Assembly (NCBI GenBank): GCA_963698395.1
Contig: CAVOQQ010000002.1
Location: 62,001 to 126,000, forward strand
Direction of reading: 5' to 3'
Source: JBBQUN01 sp963698395
GTDB taxonomy: Bacteria; Actinomycetota; Acidimicrobiia; Acidimicrobiales; SZUA-35
DNA length: 64,000 nucleotides
Positions within the stretch are counted from its first letter, which is position 1; each line of letters begins with the position of its first letter. The notes beneath the pieces were generated by a model. That model did not search any database and was not told the DNA's origin. It was given only the letters and a program-made list of their open reading frames with translations. Shown here piece by piece: positions 55,006 to 63,330 of the stretch. The translations under genes and the position numbers were made by a program.

Positions 55006-55083
55006 GAGTGGCTTCCTTCGGGGCTGGGCCTGACCGTCGATTGTCTCACCTGATCGACGGTGATGGAGGTAGCGTCGGTACGA

Positions 55084-55821
55084 ATGTCGCCAATCGAAGC
55101 GCTCCTCATCTTTTTTGGCGGGATGTTCGCCGGCGTCATCAACTCCATGGCCGGAGGAGGATCCCTGCTCACGGTGCCGTTGTTGTCGCTGGCCGGCGTC
55201 GATGGGCTCTTCGCAAACGGAACCAACCGGGTGGCGGTGCTGATCCAGAACGGTTCCACGAGCTACGGCTACGCCCGCAAGAAGGTGGTGGGTTTTCGAG
55301 ACGCCATCCCGATCTTCGTCCCGGCCGTCGCCGGTGGTCTGATCGGCGCGTTGGCCGTCTCGGGCATCGACGACGACCTGTTCAAGAAGATCTTCGGCGT
55401 GATGATGTTCCCGATGCTGGCGCTGTCGCTCTGGAAGCCGAAGGCGAAGGCGGCGTCGAAGCCGTGGCCGCTGTGGCTCAACGTCGTGGTGTTCTTCCTC
55501 GTCGGGATCTACGCCGGAGCGATCCAGGCGGGCGTCGGCCTGATCCTGCTGCTCCTGCTCTCTCGGGCGGGGTTCGACTTACTCGAGGGCAATGCGATCA
55601 AGACCTACGTGATCCTCGTCGTCTCGGCGGTGGCGGTCGTCACCTTCGTGGTGCAGGGGCAGGTGCGATGGCTTCCGGCGTTGGTGCTCTCGACGGGCAT
55701 GGCACTCGGCGGGTACGCCGGATCACAAGTGGCCGTCGCCGGCGGTGACCGGGTGATCCGTCCGGTGCTGGTGATCTCCGTGGTCGTCCTCGCACTGAAC
55801 ATGATCGGAGTCTTTGGCTGA
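55084..55821 (+). CDS. TauE/SafE-family sulfite/anion exporter
   Basis: The 245-residue membrane protein has the TauE/SafE signature in the first helix (GGMFAGVINSMAGGGSLLTV) and its repeat in the second half (GIYAGAIQAGVGLILLLLLS). Such proteins export sulfite, sulfoacetate or other organic anions. The ATG at 55084 begins MSPIEALLIFFGG; a GTG at 55060 gives an 8-residue longer form. It is convergent with map. Confidence 0.88.
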   Translation: MSPIEALLIFFGGMFAGVINSMAGGGSLLTVPLLSLAGVDGLFANGTNRVAVLIQNGSTSYGYARKKVVGFRDAIPIFVPAVAGGLIGALAVSGIDDDLFKKIFGVMMFPMLALSLWKPKAKAASKPWPLWLNVVVFFLVGIYAGAIQAGVGLILLLLLSRAGFDLLEGNAIKTYVILVVSAVAVVTFVVQGQVRWLPALVLSTGMALGGYAGSQVAVAGGDRVIRPVLVISVVVLALNMIGVFG

Positions 55822-55863
55822 GACGAGTCCACCGACTCGAGCGACCGACGTGTCCGATCGGTG

Positions 55864-56841
55864 TCAGGACTTGAGTGACCAGTAGGGGTGGGTGCTCGTG
55901 TCGGTCGGGGTGGTGAGGATCTCGGGACCGTCTTCGGTGATCAGGATCGTGTGCTCGAACTGGGCCGTGCGGCTGTGATCGGAGGTGACGGCGGTCCAGC
56001 CATCGGACCACATGCGGGCTCGCCAGTCACCGACGGTGATCATCGGCTCGACGGTGAAGGTCATGCCGGGCTCGATGATGTCGGTGAGTGCGGGATGGTA
56101 GTAGTGGCAGATCTGCAGATCGGTGTGGAACTGCTCGCCGATGCCGTGTCCGACGAAGTCGCGAACCACGCCGAACCCGTTGGCTTCGGCGTGGTCTTGG
56201 ATGGCCCGTCCGATCTCGTTGATCGGACGACCGGGCATGGCGGCATTGATGCCCCGCTCGGTGCACTCACGGGTGACCCGAACCAGTCGTTGCGATTGCT
56301 CGTCGACCTCGCCGACGAAGAACGTGGCGTTGGTGTCGCCGTGGACGCCGTCTTTGTAGATGGTGACGTCGAGGTTGATGATGTCGCCGTCGCGCAGTGC
56401 TCGATCGTCGGGGATGCCGTGACAGATGACTTCGTTGATCGAGGTGCACAGCGACTTGGGGAACGGATTGTCGCCACCGGGATACATGAGGGGGCTGGGG
56501 TAGGCACCGCGGGCGATCGCGCCCTCGTGGCACGCAGCGTCGATCTCGTCGGTGGTGACGCCGGGCCTGATCATCTGACCGAGGCCGTTCAAGATGTCGG
56601 CCGCTTCGTTGCCGACGCAGCGCATGCGCTCGATGATCTCTGGCGACTTGACCCGAGGCTCATCCCAGCGGGAAACGGGCGTGCCATCGGCCCACATCGG
56701 CTTCGTGATCGAATCGGGGACGGTCCGCAGGGGTGACTGCTGCCCCGAGCGGATGGGATCGGTGGAGTTCTTGTGGCATCGCTTGTACTTCTGGCCACTA
56801 CCACACCAGCAGAGGTCGTTGGACTTGGGAAGAACTCGCAT
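55864..56841 (-). CDS. map: Methionine aminopeptidase with SEC-C zinc motif
   Basis: MetAP type I removes the N-terminal methionine. The 325-residue protein has an N-terminal SEC-C zinc motif LCWCGSGQKYKRCH (C11, C13, C22, H23), then the metallopeptidase domain with metal ligands in IINLDVTIYKDGVHGDTN (two Asp), FVGHGIGEQFH (His), FTVEPMI (Glu) and AQFEHTILI (Glu). A SEC-C extension is found in some actinobacterial MetAPs and may help ribosome or SecA binding. Confidence 0.95.
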   Translation of the reverse strand: MRVLPKSNDLCWCGSGQKYKRCHKNSTDPIRSGQQSPLRTVPDSITKPMWADGTPVSRWDEPRVKSPEIIERMRCVGNEAADILNGLGQMIRPGVTTDEIDAACHEGAIARGAYPSPLMYPGGDNPFPKSLCTSINEVICHGIPDDRALRDGDIINLDVTIYKDGVHGDTNATFFVGEVDEQSQRLVRVTRECTERGINAAMPGRPINEIGRAIQDHAEANGFGVVRDFVGHGIGEQFHTDLQICHYYHPALTDIIEPGMTFTVEPMITVGDWRARMWSDGWTAVTSDHSRTAQFEHTILITEDGPEILTTPTDTSTHPYWSLKS

Positions 56842-56937
56842 GAATCCAGTGTAAGTGACCGCCTCGGTTTCGCCAGGGTCGGCGCTGTTCGAAGGTTGCG
56901 GTGTTCTTCGAGGGGTGCCCGTGAGGAGTGTGCGTGG

Positions 56938-57702
56938 TCAGACGAATCGGTCGAAGCCGCCTTCGCTGTCGATCACCTGGCCTTGGATCCACGACCCCTG
57001 ATCGCCGACGAGGAACTCGACGAGGTCGGCCACGTTGTCGGGAGTTCCCCAGCGACCACCCGGGAACATCGAGGCGATCTGCGCATGGGCCTCGGGTGTG
57101 GCGTAACCGGTGTCGATCGGACCGGGATTGATGCCGTTGGCAATGATTCGATGCGGCGCCATGGCCTTTGCGATCGATGGGGTCATCTGATGGAGCGCAC
57201 CTTTGGCCACGGCGTAGGCAAGCTCGCCGGGCATGGGCTGGAGGTGCTGCCCGCTGGTGAACCAGACCATGCGGCCGGTGGGCGGCCGGTCGGCGGGTGA
57301 GACGTGCACACGGACGAACGCCTGGGCGAGGAGCACGATGCTGCGAACATTTGCCGCCCAGCAACGATCGAGCTCGGCGGCGTCGACCTCTTCGAGACCG
57401 CCCTGTGAGCTGCGAGCGTGGCCTGCGACGACGATGTCGAGGCGGCCGTGCTCGGCAACGATGTGGTCGATCAGAGCGGCCGGAGTGGTCGGATCCTCGA
57501 GATCGTGGCGTTCGACCGGAAACGGGAGGGGCCCGAGCGGCTGCTCGCCCCAGGGCATCTCGGCGTCATGCGGCGGCCAGCCCGTGGCGACGACGGTGGC
57601 GCCAAGGGTGTGGAGGCGCCGAGCGATGGCGGGGCTGATGCTGACGCCGCGGGACACACCGGTGACGAGCGCGACGCGGCCACGAAGGGGAGGAGAGGAC
57701 AC
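56938..57702 (-). CDS. Short-chain dehydrogenase/reductase
   Basis: The 254-residue SDR has the cofactor motif region VALVTGVSRGVSISPAIARR, the NAG-like AGHARSSQGGLE, catalytic Ser in WFTSGQHLQPMPGE and YAVAKGALHQM with Tyr and Lys. The glycine-rich motif lacks the last Gly (TGVSRGVSI in place of TGxxxGIG), which recalls enoyl-reductase-like SDRs. Ends INPGPIDTGYA and GQVIDSEGGFDRF. The substrate is unknown. It is divergent from the cobalamin-binding gene. Confidence 0.85.
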   Translation of the reverse strand: MSSPPLRGRVALVTGVSRGVSISPAIARRLHTLGATVVATGWPPHDAEMPWGEQPLGPLPFPVERHDLEDPTTPAALIDHIVAEHGRLDIVVAGHARSSQGGLEEVDAAELDRCWAANVRSIVLLAQAFVRVHVSPADRPPTGRMVWFTSGQHLQPMPGELAYAVAKGALHQMTPSIAKAMAPHRIIANGINPGPIDTGYATPEAHAQIASMFPGGRWGTPDNVADLVEFLVGDQGSWIQGQVIDSEGGFDRFV

Positions 57703-57766
57703 GGATCGACCCTAGTCGGGTGGTCCGGACTGGGTCGCAAGGTCAATTGGCAGTAGCGTTGCGGAC

Positions 57767-58162
57767 ATGTCCTTGCGTGTTCTGGTGGCAAAGGTCGGCC
57801 TCGATGGCCACGACCGTGGTGTGAAAATCGTTGCTCGCATCTTGCGTGATGCCGGGATGGAAGTGATCTACACCGGGCTCCGTCAGACACCGGCCATGGT
57901 CGTTGCCACCGCCATCGACGAAGACGTCGACGTGATCGGGCTGTCGATGCTGTCGGGTGCCCACATGACGCTCGCCCCGAAGGTGGTGGAGCTCCTGCGA
58001 GCCGAGGGTTCCGACATTCCGGTCGTCGTCGGCGGGATCGTCCCCGATCTCGACGTTCCGAGATTGCTCGAGGCGGGTGTTGCCCACGTACTCCATCCGG
58101 GTGCGTCGGCCGATCTCGTTGCCGAAGCGGTACGCGGGGCCGCCGAGGCCCGAGCGGCCTGA
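57767..58162 (+). CDS. Cobalamin-binding subunit (methylmalonyl-CoA mutase small-subunit type)
   Basis: The 131-residue protein is the B12-binding domain alone: VAKVGLDGHDRGVKIVAR contains the DxHxxG motif, then GLSMLSGAHMTLAPKVVELL and VVVGGIVPDLD. Separate small subunits of this form pair with methylmalonyl-CoA or related acyl-CoA mutases. The large subunit is not in the window. A GTG/ATG start at 57767 is well defined. Confidence 0.88.
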   Translation: MSLRVLVAKVGLDGHDRGVKIVARILRDAGMEVIYTGLRQTPAMVVATAIDEDVDVIGLSMLSGAHMTLAPKVVELLRAEGSDIPVVVGGIVPDLDVPRLLEAGVAHVLHPGASADLVAEAVRGAAEARAA

Positions 58163-58190
58163 ATCGTCGCCGCCCCGATCCGCTTCTCGC

Positions 58191-58244
58191 CGTCACCTTC
58201 TCAAGGACCGTCACCTTCTCAAGGACCGTCACCTTCTCAAGGAC
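58191..58244. repeat. 18-bp tandem repeat, three perfect copies
   Basis: GTCACCTTCTCAAGGACC occurs at 58191-58208, 58209-58226 and 58227-58244. It begins 29 bp after the stop of the cobalamin-binding gene and lies in the 163-bp gap before the zinc-ribbon gene. Confidence 0.85.
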
Positions 58245-58325
58245 CGTGCGAACGGTGTCGATGGTCGAGATGTGGGAATCATCGACTATCACCAGCACAG
58301 CCGGATTCGCGCCACGCAGAAGATC

Positions 58326-58643
58326 ATGGCATCGAGTCAGTCGGCCGAGCTCGCTCGTGCCGAGTTCCAGGCGGACAAGTTCGAGCTCCTCGAGCAGCGG
58401 TTCGACCGATTGCGGCTGGCGACGGAGAGCATGTGGATGCTCGTCAAGGAAACGACGGGTCTCACCGAACAGCATCTGATCCACCGCATGGAACAGCTCG
58501 ATGCGACCGACGGCAAGATCGACGGACGTCGCGTGGATCGGGTGAGCGAGTGTGGCTGTGGTGCGATGGTGAATGCGCGGGCAGCGATCTGTGTGTTCTG
58601 TGGTGAGGAAGCGCCCGAGCGCACGGTCTTCGACCGAATTTGA
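58326..58643 (+). CDS. Small helical protein with C-terminal zinc-ribbon-like motif
   Basis: The 105-residue protein has a helical N-terminal part (ARAEFQADKFELLEQRFDRL, probably coiled coil) and a Cys4 motif ECGCGAMVNARAAICVFCGE that should bind zinc. It is not a known family to me. Its last codons are the first unit of a 21-bp tandem repeat. It may be in the same transcript as the deoC gene. Confidence 0.55.
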   Translation: MASSQSAELARAEFQADKFELLEQRFDRLRLATESMWMLVKETTGLTEQHLIHRMEQLDATDGKIDGRRVDRVSECGCGAMVNARAAICVFCGEEAPERTVFDRI

Positions 58644-58701
58644 GCGGTCTTCGACCGAATGTGAGCGGTCTTCGACCGAGTTTGAGGCGGTCTTCGAGGG
58701 G
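58623..58701. repeat. 21-bp tandem repeat carrying a stop codon in each unit
   Basis: ACGGTCTTCGACCGAATTTGA (58623-58643) contains the end of the zinc-ribbon gene. GCGGTCTTCGACCGAATGTGA (58644-58664) and GCGGTCTTCGACCGAGTTTGA (58665-58685) follow, then a partial GGCGGTCTTCGAGGGG to 58701. The 21-bp period keeps frame, so three TGA stops follow one another in phase. Each unit has TCTTCGACCGA-type partial symmetry. Confidence 0.88.
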
Positions 58702-58759
58702 TTGGTGGCCAAGTCGTGTGGCACCGGTCGGTGGGATACGGCGGTTGTAGACTCATCCG

Positions 58760-59419
58760 ATGGCATCTGACTCACTTGCGTCGCTGATCGATCACACCCT
58801 GCTGAAGCCCGAGGCGGGCCCGGCCCAGATCGAAGCGCTGTGTGCCGAGGCCAATACGTACCGAGTTGCGGCCATCTGCGTCTCGCCGTCACGATTGCCC
58901 CTGGTCGATGGCTGGCTCGACGCCGGCATCGACATCTGCACGGTCATCGGGTTCCCTTCGGGAGCGCACCAGGCGGCGGCGAAGGCGGCCGAGGCGGCGT
59001 TGGCCATCGAATCGGGTGCCAACGAGGTCGACATGGTGATCGACCTCGGTCAGGCGAAGTCAGGTGATTGGTCCGGCGTCGAGGCCGGCATCGCACTGGT
59101 GAGGCGAGTGGCCCCGGCCGAGATCACGCTGAAGGTGATCATCGAGTCGGGAGCGCTCACCGACGAGGAGATCGTTGCGGCCTGCCGGGCCGCCGAGTCC
59201 GCCGGCGCCGACTTCGTCAAGACCTCGACCGGATTCCACCCTTCGGGTGGGGCCACGCTCGCTGCGGTCGAGCTCATGGCGGCAACCGTCGGTGGTCGGC
59301 TCGGAGTCAAGGCCAGCGGCGGCATCCGCGACTACGAGACGGCTGCCGCCATGGTTGCCGCCGGTGCAACTCGCCTCGGTACGTCGTCCACGGCAGCCAT
59401 CATCAGCGGCGAGGGCTGA
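58760..59419 (+). CDS. deoC: Deoxyribose-phosphate aldolase
   Basis: DeoC splits 2-deoxyribose 5-phosphate to glyceraldehyde 3-phosphate and acetaldehyde. The 219-residue protein has the Schiff-base Lys K154 in FVKTSTGFHPSGG, the second Lys K184 in GVKASGGI and the Asp D91 in VDMVIDLG. It starts MASDSLASLIDHTLLKPEAG. It is directly followed by yqgE at 3 bp. Confidence 0.96.
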   Translation: MASDSLASLIDHTLLKPEAGPAQIEALCAEANTYRVAAICVSPSRLPLVDGWLDAGIDICTVIGFPSGAHQAAAKAAEAALAIESGANEVDMVIDLGQAKSGDWSGVEAGIALVRRVAPAEITLKVIIESGALTDEEIVAACRAAESAGADFVKTSTGFHPSGGATLAAVELMAATVGGRLGVKASGGIRDYETAAAMVAAGATRLGTSSTAAIISGEG

Positions 59420-59422
59420 ACC

Positions 59423-59962
59423 ATGCGTTCGCTCGCCGGTTCGTTCCTGATTTCTCGGCCCGAACTTGCGGATCCGAACTTCGACGGCACCCTCACGCTG
59501 ATCCTCGAACACGATGAGGATGGCGCGCTCGGCGTGGTCATCAACCGGCCATCCGATGTGTCGGTGGCCGACGCCTACCCGGAATGGGCGGATGTCACCG
59601 ATCAACCGCCGGTCGTCTTCGACGCCGGTCCCGTCGACACTGACAGTCTCATTGCTCTCGGATGGGGTCATCGGTACGACGGCGACCTCCCGCTCGGTCT
59701 CGCCAGTATCGATCTCGAGGAGCAGGTGCCGCTGGTGGTGGCCGAAGGGCTCGAGAAGCTCCGTATCTTCGCCGGCTACGCCGGTTGGGGTGGTGGTCAG
59801 CTCGAGGGCGAGCTGGCGATGGGGGCCTGGTGGGTCGTGCCCTGCCTGCTCGACGACGTCTTCGTTGCCGAGCCCGAGCGACTCTGGGCTCGGGTCTTGC
59901 GTCGAAACGGCGGCGAGATGGCCTGGTTCGCCCACTACCCGAAGGACCCCTCGCTGAACTGA
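59423..59962 (+). CDS. YqgE/AlgH family protein
   Basis: The 179-residue protein starts MRSLAGSFLISRPELADPNF and has HDEDGALGVVINRPSDVSVA, then AGYAGWGGGQLEGELAMGAW, the typical AlgH/YqgE fold motifs. Its function is not well defined in any bacterium. It starts 3 bp after deoC, so it is in the same transcript. Confidence 0.93.
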   Translation: MRSLAGSFLISRPELADPNFDGTLTLILEHDEDGALGVVINRPSDVSVADAYPEWADVTDQPPVVFDAGPVDTDSLIALGWGHRYDGDLPLGLASIDLEEQVPLVVAEGLEKLRIFAGYAGWGGGQLEGELAMGAWWVVPCLLDDVFVAEPERLWARVLRRNGGEMAWFAHYPKDPSLN

Positions 59963-59977
59963 GGGCGATGCGTTGCG

Positions 59978-61540
59978 TCAGGCCCGGGCGAGGTCGGTGA
60001 GGATCGTGGGAAGTCGCCGATCGAGGAGGCGGACCGCCCAGTTGGTCGTGGTCAGCCAGACCACGACGCCGTATACCGGGGCGATGAGCGTGATCGCCGT
60101 GAGGATGACGAGGTTGCCGTCGGTCGCCTGCGAAATGGCAACGAGGATCGGAAGGGCGACGATCAAACCGATCGCAACACCGGTGAAGGAGATGAGCCCA
60201 TTGATGCAGCCGCCGCCGCTGAGGCCGCTGGCGAAGGGGTTCGGGTTCGACTCCTCGGGATAGGAGACCGGTGCGAAGGTGGAGGTGATGCTGCCGATAC
60301 CGGCACCGGTGAGTGACATGGCCAGGCCGGCGGCCAGCGCCGGCACGACGAACCGCCAGCCGCTGGTGTAGGCAGCGGAACCGAGCGTGATGAGGATGGA
60401 GCCGCCGACGCCGATGGTGGCGAAGACGAGCGAACGGCCCCGAAGCAGGGGTCGGAGCGACGGGAGGGCGACGGCTTCGGCCCACAGCGCTCGACCGTCG
60501 GGCCCGAGGAGGTTGGCGCCCGTGAGTCCGGCGGTCAGTCCGGGAATGCAGCCGAACAGCACGGCCTCGGGTCGTTGGTCGAGCACGGCACTGAGGAACG
60601 GGACGCCGCCGATGAACACGACCAGGGCTTGCGAGATGACTTGCACCCGGTAGCGGGGGTGGCGTTTGAGGTACCGCCACTCCTTGGCGAGGATCGGGCG
60701 AATCGCATGCGGGGTGTCGCTGCCGTGCTCGATCAGGTGGCCGCCGAGGTCGTCGGCCGTGCCGCCCTCATCGACATCGCTCAGCCCACGTTCGAGGATC
60801 CGTGCCCAGGTGAGCAGGAGGTAGGCGAGCAGGATCCATGACGCCCCGATGAAGAACAGCGGCCGCCAGATCTCTCCCTCGATCGAGCGGGTCAGCGCCA
60901 TGGCCGGCCACCCGGTGGGCAGGACCTGGGCGGTTTCCGAGGCGACTTCCACGTGGCGGCGTTCGATGGAGCCGCCGAGGAAGATGCCGCCCTGGATACC
61001 GATCAGGATCACGGCGACGATGAGACTGCTGGCCACGGTGGCGATGTCGCGGCTGCGTCGGCGACGCAGCAGGGAGCCGAAGACGGTCATCACGAGCTTG
61101 GGCAACACCGCCACCAAGACGACGAGCGTGAAGGCCGAGATGGCGCCTGTCGCCATCGTGATGAGACTCGGTGCCCGGGTCGCCACGGCGAGCAGCGGAA
61201 GCAGGAGAGCGATCGGGCCCGGGCCGACGAGCGCAGCGGTGCCCATGCCCATGGCGAGACGCCGGGTGTCGAGGGGGAAGAGTGCAAGCCGGGTGGTGTC
61301 GACGGTCTCATCGGTCGATCCGAACAGCAGCGGGCTGAACACTGCGGCCACCACGAGTCCGAGGGAGATCAAGGGCATGGCGACGCGCAGGTCGTCGAGG
61401 GGTGCCGTGCGTGCGTTGATGATCGCCGTCACCGAGAGGATGCCGGTGAGCGAGGTGAACAGGATCAGCCCCAGACCCTGGCCGTGGCGAATCGCATTCC
61501 ACAACAGCCTCGCCTTGAGGCGGGCGAAGGTGACGATCAC
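59978..61540 (-). CDS. ABC-2-type transporter permease
   Basis: The 520-residue protein has about twelve hydrophobic helices (GLGLILFTSLTGILSVTAII, ILIALPLLAVATRAPS-like, WRFVVPALAAGLAMSLTGAG and others) and no other domain. Its 4-bp overlap with the ATPase gene (ATGA at 61537-61540) shows it is the permease of that exporter. The exported substrate is unknown. Confidence 0.85.
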   Translation of the reverse strand: MIVTFARLKARLLWNAIRHGQGLGLILFTSLTGILSVTAIINARTAPLDDLRVAMPLISLGLVVAAVFSPLLFGSTDETVDTTRLALFPLDTRRLAMGMGTAALVGPGPIALLLPLLAVATRAPSLITMATGAISAFTLVVLVAVLPKLVMTVFGSLLRRRRSRDIATVASSLIVAVILIGIQGGIFLGGSIERRHVEVASETAQVLPTGWPAMALTRSIEGEIWRPLFFIGASWILLAYLLLTWARILERGLSDVDEGGTADDLGGHLIEHGSDTPHAIRPILAKEWRYLKRHPRYRVQVISQALVVFIGGVPFLSAVLDQRPEAVLFGCIPGLTAGLTGANLLGPDGRALWAEAVALPSLRPLLRGRSLVFATIGVGGSILITLGSAAYTSGWRFVVPALAAGLAMSLTGAGIGSITSTFAPVSYPEESNPNPFASGLSGGGCINGLISFTGVAIGLIVALPILVAISQATDGNLVILTAITLIAPVYGVVVWLTTTNWAVRLLDRRLPTILTDLARA

Positions 61541-62319
61541 GGCTCGCCGGTGTCGTCGAGCCAGTCGAGTCCCGGTCCGTCGACCCGGGCCCCGACGGCT
61601 TCGACGAAGACGTCTTCCAGTCGGCGCCCGCCGGCCACCAACTGCTGCGTTGGTCCGGTGGCCACGACTCGACCGGCATGGACGATGGCGACGCTGTCAC
61701 ACAATCGCTCGACGACTTCCATCACGTGGCTGGAGAACACCACCGTGGCGCCGTCGGCCACCAGACGTTCCAGCAGTGTCCGAAGCACTCTGACCGACAG
61801 TGGGTCGACCGACTCGAATGGTTCGTCGAGAAAGAGCACCGATGGTCGGTGAAGAATGGCGGCGCCGAGCGCAACCTTCTTGCGCATGCCCGATGAGTAG
61901 TCGAGCACCAGGCGGCCGGCGGCCTCGGTCATGTCGAGGACGTCGAGGAGTTCCTCGGACCGGCGCTGCGCCTCGGAACGGGGCAGCCCACGGAGCAGGC
62001 CGACGTATTCGAGCATCTCTCGGCCGGTGAGCCGCTCGAACAGACGAAGGTCTTCGGGGACGATGCCGATGCGGGCCTTGATGGCGCTGGGGTCGTCCCA
62101 TACGTCGAGGCCATCGACGAGCGCCGTGCCGCTGTCGGGGCGGAGCAGGCCGGTGGCGATCTTGAGGGTCGTCGACTTGCCCGCCCCGTTGGGTCCGACG
62201 AGCCCGAAGAACGTGCCGCGTTCGACGCGCAGGTCGAGATGATCGACGGCCACCTTGTCGCCGAAGCGGCGAACGAGCTGGTGGAGCACGACTGCGGGTG
62301 AGGAAGATGGTGCCGTCAC
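61537..62319 (-). CDS. ABC transporter ATP-binding protein
   Basis: The 260-residue ATPase has the Walker A GPNGAGKST at 42-50, the Q-loop, a degenerate signature LDYSSGMRKKVALGAAIL and Walker B VLFLDEPFESVDPLS. It is of the ABC-A/CcmA type typical of multidrug or lipid exporters. It drives the permease gene that overlaps it. Confidence 0.93.
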   Translation of the reverse strand: MTAPSSSPAVVLHQLVRRFGDKVAVDHLDLRVERGTFFGLVGPNGAGKSTTLKIATGLLRPDSGTALVDGLDVWDDPSAIKARIGIVPEDLRLFERLTGREMLEYVGLLRGLPRSEAQRRSEELLDVLDMTEAAGRLVLDYSSGMRKKVALGAAILHRPSVLFLDEPFESVDPLSVRVLRTLLERLVADGATVVFSSHVMEVVERLCDSVAIVHAGRVVATGPTQQLVAGGRRLEDVFVEAVGARVDGPGLDWLDDTGEP

Positions 62320-62526
62320 GGTGGTGGGAACGTACCAGCCCCGATCTTGGTATCGCGTGACCTGATCCGGGAGATCACGGGACGGCGGTCGGGTGGTCGT
62401 CGGGTGCGTCGATCGGGCAGCGTGCGCCGTGTCGATTGTTGCCTCTGCCGTCGTTGACCAGCGTCGAGCGGGTTACGATCGACTCCTGTTCGACGAGGGA
62501 ATCGGCCGCGGCGTGGAGCGATCGAG

Positions 62527-62972
62527 ATGAACCAAAACACCAGCATGGGGGCGCCGGCGGGCAGTGTCGACGACGATCTGAGTCGGCCGGCCGTCTTGCT
62601 GAAGATCGAGCGTGAGATCACCACCACGTCGTATCGAGCGGTGGAAGGTCGGCCGGTCCCGATCCCCGCTCAGGTTCGTTGGGCCATTGGTGCGATCCTT
62701 GGTGCTGCGGCCATCGTCGGGCTGACGATCTTCGCCGAACGCTCGTGTCGAAACCGAACTCGTCGACCGCACCGAGCAATCACTGCTCGACGCCGGGCTC
62801 GATCCCGCCGACTACTTCATCGACTTCGATTTCCGAGATGGAACGGTCGCCGGGTCGTTGCCCGATGGCTGGGTCGCAGACGCGTTTCCTGTCCGAGATC
62901 GGTGTCGACGGGGCGAGCAGCCTCGAGTTCGAGGAGCGACCCCTCACCGCTTCCGTGGAAGTCGATTCGTGA
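62527..62972 (+). CDS. Membrane-anchored BON-like protein (frameshifted)
   Basis: About 147 residues: an N-terminal cytoplasmic part (SRPAVLLKIEREITTTSYRA), one transmembrane helix (WAIGAILGAAAIVGLTIFAE), and a domain reading VETELVDRTEQSLLDAGLDP, ADYFIDFDFRDGTVAGSLPD then FLSEIGVDGASSLEFEERPL, ending VEVDS. The domain resembles BON (OmpA-linked) domains. Two frame breaks of one base lie near 62745 and 62875. The stop overlaps the next start (GTGA). Between 62320 and 62526 I see no gene. Confidence 0.55.
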
Positions 62973-63283
62973 CGCTGGTCGTCGTCCAACTCCTGTTACC
63001 GCTCCTCGGCGCCTTTGCTCTCGGGCTCGGCGTTGGCTGGTTCTGGTGGCGATGGCGCCAGCCGAAGGTCATCGTGACGGAGACCCGCAGCCTCGAGCAG
63101 CTCGATCTCGGCGACGATCCGATGCTGGCCGCTCGCCGCAAGGCGTTGGCCGATGCCGGTCTCGAGTCTCGAGTTCACGAACTGGAGTCCGAACTCGCCG
63201 ACGTCGACGTGCAGGTGGTCGAACTCGAACGCCTCATCGACGCCGCACGCGAGCAACAGGGATTCGACCAGACCGACCGCTGA
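62969..63283 (+). CDS. Small membrane protein with coiled coil
   Basis: The 104-residue protein starts at a GTG overlapping the previous stop, with one membrane helix (LVVVQLLLPLLGAFALGLGV) and a basic patch (WWRWRQPK). A coiled coil follows in the second half (ESRVHELESELADVDVQVVE). The pair with the BON-like protein suggests an envelope complex; this is inference. Confidence 0.62.
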   Translation: MTLVVVQLLLPLLGAFALGLGVGWFWWRWRQPKVIVTETRSLEQLDLGDDPMLAARRKALADAGLESRVHELESELADVDVQVVELERLIDAAREQQGFDQTDR

Positions 63284-63330
63284 CGCCACGGGTCGCTCGA
63301 GCTGCGGCCCCGCTGGCAGGCCTCTCTCGG

